Below, piece by piece: positions 7,313 through 14,812 of a DNA stretch of 25,876 nt. Below the pieces are notes generated by a model. It worked only from the letters and a program-made list of their open reading frames with translations, had not been told where the DNA came from and searched no databases. The DNA is from VMFP01 sp964630025 (GTDB taxonomy: Bacteria; Patescibacteriota; Andersenbacteria; UBA10190; CAIZMI01): assembly GCA_964630025.1 (NCBI GenBank), contig CAZVRG010000015.1, positions 1-25,876 on the forward strand. The letters run 5' to 3'. The translations under genes were made by a program, and so were the position numbers. Within the stretch, counting starts at the first letter, position 1. Every line of letters starts with the position of its first letter.

Positions 7313-7408
7313 CACGGCGAAGTCTCGGCGAAGTGAAACGTAGCCGGACGAAGCCGGATCCCGAGCAGGAGTATGCGGTTGGTACAACATCCGTGCGCAG
7401 CATCTGAA

Positions 7409-7436
7409 CTCTGTCTTGGGGAAACAGAGCAGTTTT
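7409..7436 (+). promoter_or_regulatory. Hairpin with short T-run, possible riboswitch expression platform
   Basis: CTCTGT (7409-7414) pairs with ACAGAG (7424-7429) around a loop containing GGGG, followed after three bases by TTTT. It lies between the cobalamin aptamer and the first gene of the cluster, where an expression platform would be. The stem is short, so it could be a weak terminator, or the GGGG loop could be a sequestered ribosome-binding element. The rest of 7313-7408 shows no gene. Confidence 0.4.
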
Positions 7437-7454
7437 ACGCATGTCACGTTTCCA

Positions 7455-8045
7455 ATGCCTCTCACAACCACCGCATCCACATTTATAGAAGAAGACCCCG
7501 TCGAGCTGCCTGCGCGTGAAACCGTTGAGCTGTCGGAAGATCCCACAGCGTTTACGGACACTGAGCAGGATGTCCGCGAGCGCGTTGAAGCGGGAGAACC
7601 GTTTCAGCGTTGGTTTGGCGACGCAGATCTTACGATGATCACCTTTCACGGCGAGCTTGGCCCATCACACACCCCGGGACACGAGCAAGAACTGTATGTG
7701 GATGGAGAGCCGGTGAGTGCTGCATTGAGTACGGAAGATCGCGCGTACTACACGGAGATATTCCTGCATGAGTTGCACGTAACCGGACGGGCAGCCTGGC
7801 GCGGCGCCGAGACGAGCAGTGGCGTGGTGGTACATGGCACCGAGGCAGTTCGTACCTCCGAGGGAATTACGCTGACATTCGCGGAACGAGTGGATGCGCA
7901 TGCGCACACGGAAGAACATATCGATATCGCCGCGCGGGGGCAGAACGAACCTACAGAAGTTTCACTGCCGACCACCGAATCTGGAGAGGCGTCTCCTGTC
8001 CCGATCGCTCTTGATGCATTCATCGCGGGGAGAGACCGCGCGTGA
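7455..8045 (+). CDS. Hypothetical acidic protein, first of two tandem paralogs
   Basis: Taken from ATG 7455 the product has 196 residues; the frame also extends to a TTG at 7416, but that lies in the hairpin. The protein is acidic and soluble. The region from about residue 55 to 145 contains ELYVDGEPVSAALSTEDRAY followed by YTEIFLHELHVTGRAAW, and this aligns with the N-terminal domain of the next protein (DILVAGESMRAALTQENLEY, then FLPHLNEHGAAYF). The flanking tails look disordered. No Shine-Dalgarno is evident. It is the first gene behind the riboswitch and six bases before the next gene, so co-transcription is likely. No family is recognised. Confidence 0.75.
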   Translation: MPLTTTASTFIEEDPVELPARETVELSEDPTAFTDTEQDVRERVEAGEPFQRWFGDADLTMITFHGELGPSHTPGHEQELYVDGEPVSAALSTEDRAYYTEIFLHELHVTGRAAWRGAETSSGVVVHGTEAVRTSEGITLTFAERVDAHAHTEEHIDIAARGQNEPTEVSLPTTESGEASPVPIALDAFIAGRDRA

Positions 8046-8051
8046 ACGTAT

Positions 8052-9686
8052 ATGGCACGTGCGTACGAGATTGAGACACCTTCACTTCCTCGCGAGTGTG
8101 GAGAAGAAGGGGAAGCGCACGCGGAGACCGCCTTCACCGATTATGAAGAACGGGAGACATGGAAAGAACGCGAAGGCCCCGAGTATGCGGATCGCGAACG
8201 GCATGAAGCCAGCGATGAGGAATCATCTGTCGCAGATCTTCACTGTGCGGTTGTTCGCAACGCAGACGGACGCGTCGAAGACATTCTCGTCGCCGGCGAG
8301 TCCATGCGTGCAGCACTCACGCAGGAGAATCTTGAGTACTTTCACTCCACGTTTCTTCCGCATCTGAATGAACACGGCGCCGCATATTTCCCCGGAAAAG
8401 ATAAAGATGGCAATGACATGTTCAGCGTTACGACGCTGGATGCCAACGGATACGACGGCGCGGTGAGCTTCTATCATGTGCCGCGGACGGAGCAAGAAGA
8501 AGAGGACACCGTTACAGAAAACGAGGGAGACGAACAGGAAACGGAACCAAGCGCTTCTCGTGTGTTTGCTGCATCAGTACCGGAATACCGCGAGCCGCCG
8601 TTTTGGTTTTTCGTTGAGCAACAGATGATTGTTGCAGAGAAAGTGACGGCTGGTCAGGAGGAAGAACGCATGGACACCGGTGATGCTGCCCAGGAAAGCG
8701 CGCCCGCAGAACAGGACGAGGATGTACCCGTGGATCTCACGGTGGCGCTGCGGGCGGAGTGTGCAACCCCCACAGCATTCACACAGCCCATTCCCGTGCA
8801 AAAGGAAATGTCAGCGCATGTGATCCCACATACGACGGAAGAGCACAATCACTTCGTCTCTTCTCCGGAAACGTCTATCGCGCCACAGATACATCACGCA
8901 TCACTTCCTCGCCAAGGAGAAAGGACCAACACCACGATGCACACTGAAACGCCGCGTACTGATGTACACATATCTCGGTCCGCATACGCATCTCTCCCCG
9001 CAATGGAACACCCGGGAGTATCACCTGTTCACACAGACACGCGACAGAGTATCGAGAACACGCCGTTGTCGCTCGGCGGTGTGGAGGAAGAGACTCCGCA
9101 TATGATGTCCGTACGGCATGACGCGCACGCAGAACAACACTATGCCTCTGCCGCCGATATACGCGTGTCACGACCGGAGTCACAGAGCGAACAGGTGCGA
9201 GAACACCCCAAAGCAGAAGAACGTCGCACGGAAGATACGATGCAGCAGGCTTCGACACATAAAGACACAACGGTGCAGACGCGCCATCACGAGATACACA
9301 CTCTTTCTTCGGTGCGCATGGATTCCTTTGGGAATCCACTGATTGCTGAAGGTCACGCCGAACGACAAACGCAGGAAACGGCCGTGAAAGATCTCGCGGT
9401 AGAAGATCGGGCGAGTGACACTGAACAGCTTCATACACCGGAGCACGACGAGAAGAAAACGACACGGCACGCGCAACGTTCTCACCACCAACAACGCGTT
9501 CCCGATGAAGCGTACGCGGGCGAAATGGAAGAACCCCACGATAGCGCGCGCACGCGGGAACTTTTTGGGGAGCAGAGGGGAGAAGTTTCACCGCGGAAAG
9601 GAATGACAGCGTCATCACCACAGGCAACCAATACGCCGACACCCGCATCCACTCCCCATCGTCAGCACATGTCACCCGCCTTATAA
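8052..9686 (+). CDS. Paralogous domain protein with long disordered His/Glu/Thr-rich tail
   Basis: This 544-residue protein begins with a charged stretch, then a domain at about residues 60-165 homologous to the previous gene's product (ADLHCAVVRNADGRVEDILV and following helices). From about residue 165 to the end it is low in hydrophobic residues and rich in Glu, His, Thr, Ser, Gln and Arg, with many HxxH-like and EE/HH clusters, so it is probably disordered. There is no signal peptide or membrane segment, so it should be cytoplasmic unless exported by an unusual route. It is followed after three bases by the AAA+ gene. A scaffold or substrate role for that ATPase is conceivable but is inference. 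Confidence 0.75.
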   Translation: MARAYEIETPSLPRECGEEGEAHAETAFTDYEERETWKEREGPEYADRERHEASDEESSVADLHCAVVRNADGRVEDILVAGESMRAALTQENLEYFHSTFLPHLNEHGAAYFPGKDKDGNDMFSVTTLDANGYDGAVSFYHVPRTEQEEEDTVTENEGDEQETEPSASRVFAASVPEYREPPFWFFVEQQMIVAEKVTAGQEEERMDTGDAAQESAPAEQDEDVPVDLTVALRAECATPTAFTQPIPVQKEMSAHVIPHTTEEHNHFVSSPETSIAPQIHHASLPRQGERTNTTMHTETPRTDVHISRSAYASLPAMEHPGVSPVHTDTRQSIENTPLSLGGVEEETPHMMSVRHDAHAEQHYASAADIRVSRPESQSEQVREHPKAEERRTEDTMQQASTHKDTTVQTRHHEIHTLSSVRMDSFGNPLIAEGHAERQTQETAVKDLAVEDRASDTEQLHTPEHDEKKTTRHAQRSHHQQRVPDEAYAGEMEEPHDSARTRELFGEQRGEVSPRKGMTASSPQATNTPTPASTPHRQHMSPAL

Positions 9687-9689
9687 ACC

Positions 9690-11366
9690 ATGAAACCACT
9701 TCGACTTCGATACACCGATCTCTTGAGCGAGGCCAGAACCGGCCGCGTCTCCCGGATCATCGGGCGGGAAACCGAACTCCGGATGCTCGCGCGCGCAGTG
9801 AGTCGCCGCGAGCGGAACAACGTCTTCGTGAGCGGAGCGCCGGGCGTGGGCAAGTCGTCGCTGTTGCACGGATTGGCATCGCGCATCGCCGCCACAGGCG
9901 CCGCCGTTCCACGTCTTCCCATGCTCCGCATCGAGTCCCGCCAGCTGATCGACATCGTGCGACAGAAAACACCGCAGACCGCGATGCGCGTGCAACGCGC
10001 ATTCGCTTCTCTTCCCCCGGCAATCGTGGTCGTGGACGACTTCGGTCGTGTTATCCGCGAATCGTCGCGCGACCCGTGGGCGCTCGACGATATGCTCCGG
10101 CCGTTCACCGAACGCCGCGATCTGCGACTCGTAGGCGCCGTGACGCCGCAGGACGAGCAGGACGTACTTGAGACGTTTCCGCATCTCGCCAAAGCGTTTG
10201 ACGTTCTTCGGTTGTCAGAACCGCCGCGTGACGATCTGGTGCACATCGTCCAGGAGGCGCTTGCGCGATGCGAACGCCTCTACCGTATCGTGCACCATCC
10301 CACACTCGCGCACACCATTGTAGAACGATCCCACGAGTATCCCTCCGACCGCGCATTGCCCGATCGCGCCTTGCATCTCTTGGACGAGGCGTGCGCACAC
10401 GTGCGCCTGCAGAACGAACATCGTCTCACCGAGGATGCGATACGCGCCGTTATTGCCGAACGCACGGGAATGCCGGCAGTCCCTGCCGGAGAAGCCGGAC
10501 GCGCCCATTTGCAGCGTCTGGACGACACCTTGCATGCATCCATTCGCGGGCAAGGTCATGCCGTGACGGTTGTGAGCGACATCGTTCGCCGCGGATGGCT
10601 TGGGTTGCGGAACCCCTATCGTCCTATCGGGTCGTTTCTGTTTCTTGGCCCGTCCGGCGTGGGGAAGACAGAATGCGCAAAAGTGCTCGCACGGGAGGTG
10701 TATGGATCCGACAGCGCGCTCATCCGGCTTGATCTCTCCGAATATCAGGAACCGCACACGGTGCAGCGACTTCTCGGGGCACCGCCGGGATACATCGGGT
10801 ACGACGCCGGCGGACAACTCACGCGGCCGATCACCGCGCGGCCATTTTCTCTTTTGCTGTTGGATGAACTGGAAAAAGCGGACCCGTCCATCCTGGATGT
10901 ATTTTTACAGCTCCTTGATGATGGACGCTTGACGGATGGCCAAGGGAAAACAGTGGATTTTACGCGAGCCATTGTCATCGCGACAAGCAATCTTGCACAT
11001 CGCGACATCATGAAAGCGGTGGCCGCCGGAGAAGACGTCGGCAGCCCGGCGTTTCTGACGCAGACGCTGCGTCCGCTCCTGCTCCAGCATCTCCGGCCAG
11101 AATTCGTCAATCGCTTCGACGCCATTCTTGTCTTCCGACCCCTTGATGCGATGACGCTCGCCGACATCGGCATGCTCGAACTACAGAAGCTGGAGATGCG
11201 ATTTCAGCAGTACGGCATCCGCTTCACCGTGTCGCCGGATACATTGCGCGCAAAAGCACAGGAACTCGCCGATCCGCAATTCGGCGCGCGGCCGCTCAAG
11301 CGCTATCTCGAAACACTCTGCGAACGCATTGTCGCGGAGCGTCTCTTCACCACACAGGCGCGATGA
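9690..11366 (+). CDS. Clp/Hsp100-like double AAA+ ATPase, short form with degenerate first ring
   Basis: The 558-residue protein lacks the Clp N-domain and the middle coiled coil. AAA-1 has Walker A GAPGVGKSS (49-57), but its Walker B ends in VVVDDF, with Asp where the catalytic Glu should be, and the usual ERRF arginine finger reads LAKAF (166-170); the KYRG pore loop is also absent. AAA-2 looks complete: Walker A GPSGVGKT (320-327), pore loop GYIGY (367-371), Walker B LLLLDELEKA (388-397), arginine finger in RPEFVNRF (469-476) and sensor-2 FGARPLKR (531-538). Such proteins unfold or remodel proteins. I see no ClpP-binding IGF/LGF loop, so a protease partner is not indicated. Its ATGA overlap with the next gene suggests coupled translation. 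Confidence 0.9.
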   Translation: MKPLRLRYTDLLSEARTGRVSRIIGRETELRMLARAVSRRERNNVFVSGAPGVGKSSLLHGLASRIAATGAAVPRLPMLRIESRQLIDIVRQKTPQTAMRVQRAFASLPPAIVVVDDFGRVIRESSRDPWALDDMLRPFTERRDLRLVGAVTPQDEQDVLETFPHLAKAFDVLRLSEPPRDDLVHIVQEALARCERLYRIVHHPTLAHTIVERSHEYPSDRALPDRALHLLDEACAHVRLQNEHRLTEDAIRAVIAERTGMPAVPAGEAGRAHLQRLDDTLHASIRGQGHAVTVVSDIVRRGWLGLRNPYRPIGSFLFLGPSGVGKTECAKVLAREVYGSDSALIRLDLSEYQEPHTVQRLLGAPPGYIGYDAGGQLTRPITARPFSLLLLDELEKADPSILDVFLQLLDDGRLTDGQGKTVDFTRAIVIATSNLAHRDIMKAVAAGEDVGSPAFLTQTLRPLLLQHLRPEFVNRFDAILVFRPLDAMTLADIGMLELQKLEMRFQQYGIRFTVSPDTLRAKAQELADPQFGARPLKRYLETLCERIVAERLFTTQAR

Positions 11367-11635
11367 CCCACACACCCGATGATCGTTTTGTGATCGCAGA
11401 GCTGCAACACCTCCTTGCGAGTGTGCGGCATGTGCTTCGACCGGTAACCGCCGCAGATATTCAGGAGCGTATTCATCATCAGAGAGATCGGCTTCAACAC
11501 CTCGCACGTCGTGCGCATGCAGCGCCGACGCCCCTTCTCACGCAACCGCGTGCGCTGCCGCGCCCCCTTAACCCATTGTATTTCGCGCGCGCAGGGTCTG
11601 ATGGTTCATCACGACAACCCGATGACACACACTGA
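11363..11635 (+). CDS. Small helical hypothetical protein between two ATPases
   Basis: The ORF starts inside the AAA+ stop (ATGA, 11363-11366) and encodes 90 residues. Residues 10-55 are predicted helical, with heptad-like hydrophobic spacing (FVIAELQHLLASVRHVL, then IHHQRDRLQHLARR), and the end is proline-rich and probably disordered. The four-base overlap upstream and the 14-base overlap with the ATPase gene downstream argue that it is a real gene and part of the same complex, perhaps an adaptor between the two ATPases. No family is recognised. Confidence 0.65.
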   Translation: MTHTPDDRFVIAELQHLLASVRHVLRPVTAADIQERIHHQRDRLQHLARRAHAAPTPLLTQPRALPRPLNPLYFARAGSDGSSRQPDDTH

Positions 11636-12971
11636 ACACGAGCCATTGATGACTATTGGGGAAACCAGTTTCCGCGGCGCAAAACGGAGGATTGTGCTGG
11701 CCCCGGAAGATCGGCTGCACCACACCTACCTTGTCGGGAAAACCGGAACCGGAAAGACCACGGTGCTGCAACAGATGGTGCTGCAAGACATTCGCGCGGG
11801 GCATGGATGCTGCTTTGTGGATCCGCATGGCGATGCCATTGCCTGGCTCCTTCGACAGATACCGCCGGAGCGATTCGAAGATGTCGTCTTGTTCAATCCC
11901 GCGGATCAGGACTACCCGCTGGGATTGAACCTTTTAGAAGCATCCAGCGAAGAGGAAAAAGATTTTCTCGTGTCGGAGGCGATCGAAATGTTTTACAAAC
12001 TCTTTGACCCCAATCGCGAAGGACTCATCGGACCGCAATTTGAACACTGGATGCGGAATGCCGCGCTTACGCTCATGGCGGATCCGGAGGGCGGCACGCT
12101 GCTGGAGATCCCCCGTCTTTTTACCGACCACGACTTTGAATTGCAAAAGCGCCGCCACGTGCGTGATGCCGTCGTGCAAGCGTTCTGGGAGCAGCAGATG
12201 GCGCGCACCAGCGAATTTCACCGCTCTGAAATGCTCAACTATTTCACGTCGAAATTCGGTCGATTTATGACCAACACTCTTATGCGCAACATACTCGGAC
12301 AGCAAGAGAGCGCCTTCCGATGGGCGGATGCGCTTCAGGGCCGCAAGATCGTGCTCATCAACCTGTCGAAAGGACAGATCGGTGAACTGAACGCCATGAT
12401 GCTCGGCCTGATTCTGATGACGAAGCTGGCTGTGGCGGTGCTCCAGCGTGCGCATCTTCCTCCCGAAGAACGCACGCCGTTCTATCTGTACGTTGACGAG
12501 TTTCAAAACGTGCTGACGGACGCGTTCATCTCCCTTCTTGCGGAAGCGCGGAAATACGGACTCGGCGTGCATCTTGCCCATCAATATCTTGGCCAGATAT
12601 CCGATGAGATCCGTCAGGCAGTGTTGGGAAATGCGCGCACGATTCTCGCATTCCAAGTGAGCGCAGCGGACGCCAGCATCCTCCTGCGCGAATTCGACCC
12701 CGATACGGAACGCGCCGGGCTGGATGCAGAGACGCTCCAATTTTTGCCTCCGCACCACTTCGTCATCAAATTGACGTTGCACGGGCGCACGTACCCCGCG
12801 TTTCAGGGAGAGAGTGTGCGTCTGCCAGAATACGAAACGCCGATCACGCCGGAACACGTGATCGCGCTGACACGTCTCTGTTATGGTTCCCCGCGCACAT
12901 TGGTCGAACGCGCGTTCCGCGCGCGGTGGGCCACGACGAGTTACGCTTTTTCCGCAACCGCAACAAAATAG
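11622..12971 (+). CDS. TraG/VirB4-like P-loop ATPase (type IV secretion DNA-binding domain family)
   Basis: From ATG 11622 the protein has 449 residues and no N-terminal membrane anchor, unlike VirD4/TraG. Walker A is GKTGTGKTT (39-47), followed by CCFVDPHGD (63-71), typical of the HerA/VirB4/TraG superfamily. Walker B is YLYVDEFQNV (288-297) and the AHQYLGQ motif (319-325) is the conserved sensor of this group. The frame is open upstream to 11511 but those residues are not family-like; the ATG at 11649 is a shorter alternative. Such soluble forms are common in CPR genomes and may power pilus or DNA-translocation machines. Its 3' end overlaps the convergent methyltransferase gene by 31 bases. 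Confidence 0.85.
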   Translation: MTHTEHEPLMTIGETSFRGAKRRIVLAPEDRLHHTYLVGKTGTGKTTVLQQMVLQDIRAGHGCCFVDPHGDAIAWLLRQIPPERFEDVVLFNPADQDYPLGLNLLEASSEEEKDFLVSEAIEMFYKLFDPNREGLIGPQFEHWMRNAALTLMADPEGGTLLEIPRLFTDHDFELQKRRHVRDAVVQAFWEQQMARTSEFHRSEMLNYFTSKFGRFMTNTLMRNILGQQESAFRWADALQGRKIVLINLSKGQIGELNAMMLGLILMTKLAVAVLQRAHLPPEERTPFYLYVDEFQNVLTDAFISLLAEARKYGLGVHLAHQYLGQISDEIRQAVLGNARTILAFQVSAADASILLREFDPDTERAGLDAETLQFLPPHHFVIKLTLHGRTYPAFQGESVRLPEYETPITPEHVIALTRLCYGSPRTLVERAFRARWATTSYAFSATATK

Positions 12972-13645
12972 AGCGCGAGAAGTTTTTTCTTGTCGACGCG
13001 GGCATCAAGCCAAACGGCTACTGAACCAAACACGCGATTGACCGCAAAGAAGAGCGGCCAGAGGAGCGTTTCGTATGTCAGACCGACGCCCAGTGTGGCA
13101 AACAATCGCTGCACAAACGACGCGAACCCGCCGACTGATTCCATTGAGTGCACGCGAAACCCGACGCGCTTTAGAAGCGTGTCGAGTCCGTATTTCGTGT
13201 AGCGGAAGTAGTCATCCGGTTCGTTGTGGAGATAATCGAGGTGGGGAACGGAGATAATCAGTTTCCCGCCGGGAGCGAGCACCCGGTGTATTTCTCGTAA
13301 CGCCTGTTCCGGATTCGACACGTGTTCGAGCACCTGCAAACAAAGGACAGTATCAAATTGTCCCTCCGGAAGCGGCATGCGCTGAATATCCCCAACGTGA
13401 TCGAGTTCCGGATGCGTTTTATGCGCATCGAGGCTTTGGTATTCCGTGCAGTGCGCCTTGGCAACGTGTCGAATGGAGAGCGTCCCCGCTCCCGCATCGA
13501 GAAGTTTCCCGCGCGCGTGTTGCGGGATGAGACGTTTTAGAGCGCGCAACAGACAAATGCCAGCTGCGCTCCGTTCCCAAAAGGCATCGGTTCCGGTGAG
13601 TGCTTTCGACGACCGGCTCCACTCGTCCTTCACGCGTCCCAACAT
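12941..13645 (-). CDS. Class I SAM-dependent methyltransferase
   Basis: The 234-residue product has motif I LLDAGAGTLS (about residue 48), an acidic residue after strand 2 (YQSLDAHK), motif IV FDTVLCLQVLEHV near residue 98 and the post-motif RVLAPGGKLIISVPH, all typical of Methyltransf_11-type enzymes. A hydrophobic segment near the end (about 180-215) may associate with the membrane, as in some polysaccharide-locus methyltransferases. The ATG at 13645 lacks a Shine-Dalgarno, and the same frame stays open upstream to a TGA at about 13727 with protein-like sequence (SLLRYVYSIAGIPHATVRYS), so the true N-terminus may be about 30 residues longer. The substrate is unknown, probably a sugar or lipid-linked glycan. 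Confidence 0.85.
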   Translation of the reverse strand: MLGRVKDEWSRSSKALTGTDAFWERSAAGICLLRALKRLIPQHARGKLLDAGAGTLSIRHVAKAHCTEYQSLDAHKTHPELDHVGDIQRMPLPEGQFDTVLCLQVLEHVSNPEQALREIHRVLAPGGKLIISVPHLDYLHNEPDDYFRYTKYGLDTLLKRVGFRVHSMESVGGFASFVQRLFATLGVGLTYETLLWPLFFAVNRVFGSVAVWLDARVDKKKLLALYFVAVAEKA

Positions 13646-13740
13646 GAGGCTGTAGCGTACTGTAGCGTGCGGGATTCCGGCAATGCTGTATACGTAGCGC
13701 AGCAGAGACGAACGAAAAATAATCGATCAGGCATTCTCCT

Positions 13741-13770
13741 AAAAACAGATTCAATATATTGAATCTGTTT
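13741..13770 (-). terminator. Terminator-like 28-bp perfect palindrome
   Basis: AAACAGATTCAATA (13743-13756) and TATTGAATCTGTTT (13757-13770) are exact reverse complements. On the minus strand the stem ends in TTTTT, just 10 bases beyond the stop of the methyltransferase gene at 13781. It probably ends most transcripts of the upstream genes of the minus run, leaving 12941-13645 with reduced or separate expression. An AGGAG (13736-13740) follows directly. Confidence 0.7.
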
Positions 13771-13780
13771 CCCTCCGCTT

Positions 13781-14812
13781 CTATCCAGCGTCTCCCGCCG
13801 AGGGCGAACGCTCGTCGTCCACACGCTGCGCCACGATCAGCATGACGTCACCAAGATTCACCCGCACGGTTCGATCCGCAATGCCAAGCGCCCGCACGGC
13901 GGCACCGGCGATCCGCGCCACGGGCCCGAAAAATCCTTCTTCGAGCTTTGTGCAGATATACCCGAGCGTCGTGTAGTGCGGGTACGGCTCAATTGCCCGA
14001 ACCGCGAGTCCCGCCGACGCGAGAAGCCCGCGGATTGTCCGCGGCGTGAAGTAATACCGATGCATGGGGATATACCACGGCCAGCGCGCACCGAGCAGAC
14101 GCGCAATGAGCGCATCGGACTTCATGGTGGAGAGATAGAGATATCCCTGCGGCCGGAGGAGACGCACCAGCGCTTGCAGATCCGCACGAAGATCCGTCAC
14201 GTGTTCGATAACGTCCCATGCCGTAACAACATCAAATGATGCATCAGGGAACGGCGCGGTACGCATGTCCGCGTGTACGATGCGCCCGGGGAGACGAGCA
14301 ACAGCCGTCTCTACAGCCCACCGGCTTGGTTCGACACCGACAGCATCCCACCCATTGGCAAGCGCCATGTTTGGAAAGAGCCCCGTGTAGCACCCAACAT
14401 CAAGCAATGTGCCGGGCGGCCGTCGATCCTGCGCGATGCGGTCGAGCAAGCGGTGGAACGTCACGACACGCTGTTGTTCAAGAGCAAGATAGTCGGGATC
14501 CTCGACGTTCTCATAGGCATGCTCCACGGCCGCAGCATCGGGAAGCGGATGAAGAACGCGCAAGCCGCACGTTCGGCACTCCACAACGCGGAGTCCGGCG
14601 CTTGTCAGCCGCGTGGTGCACGCATACGAGGAAGGAGTGACCAAACGGGAGGCATCATCAAGCGTGTTGCGTGCATCAAAGATAACCCGGTATGTTCCCT
14701 CCCCGCAGAGATGGCACGCGAAAACGTCCGGATCTGTTGCTACTCCGATACCTCCGGGAGGAACTCTGACGGCGGTTCCTTGGGTGCGCGTCGACTGCTC
14801 AACGGATTTCAT
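13781..14812 (-). CDS. SAM-dependent methyltransferase with N-terminal zinc-ribbon-like motif
   Basis: The 343-residue protein has CHLC (about 34-37) and CRTC (about 80-83), a split zinc-binding pair found in sugar C-methyltransferase-type proteins. The Rossmann methyltransferase domain follows: motif I LLDVGCYTGLFPN, acidic strand-2 end VGVEPSRWA, motif IV FDVVTAWDVIEHV and RLLRPQGYLYLSTM. Family members methylate nucleotide sugars or polyketide-like substrates; the exact substrate here is unknown. The start overlaps the stop of the GT-C gene by four bases on the minus strand, so the two are translationally coupled, which fits a role in decorating the same glycan. A terminator lies 10 bases after its stop. 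Confidence 0.88.
   Translation of the reverse strand: MKSVEQSTRTQGTAVRVPPGGIGVATDPDVFACHLCGEGTYRVIFDARNTLDDASRLVTPSSYACTTRLTSAGLRVVECRTCGLRVLHPLPDAAAVEHAYENVEDPDYLALEQQRVVTFHRLLDRIAQDRRPPGTLLDVGCYTGLFPNMALANGWDAVGVEPSRWAVETAVARLPGRIVHADMRTAPFPDASFDVVTAWDVIEHVTDLRADLQALVRLLRPQGYLYLSTMKSDALIARLLGARWPWYIPMHRYYFTPRTIRGLLASAGLAVRAIEPYPHYTTLGYICTKLEEGFFGPVARIAGAAVRALGIADRTVRVNLGDVMLIVAQRVDDERSPSAGDAG

Noticed and set aside
7147..7407. An 86-codon + strand frame over the cobalamin riboswitch region
   Set aside because: Its composition is not protein-like, no Shine-Dalgarno precedes it and the sequence is explained by conserved riboswitch structure.
13630..13734. A 34-codon ORF after AGGAG as a separate leader peptide
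   Set aside because: The AGGAG is only one base from the ATG and the reading is better explained as part of the methyltransferase N-terminus with a lost base.
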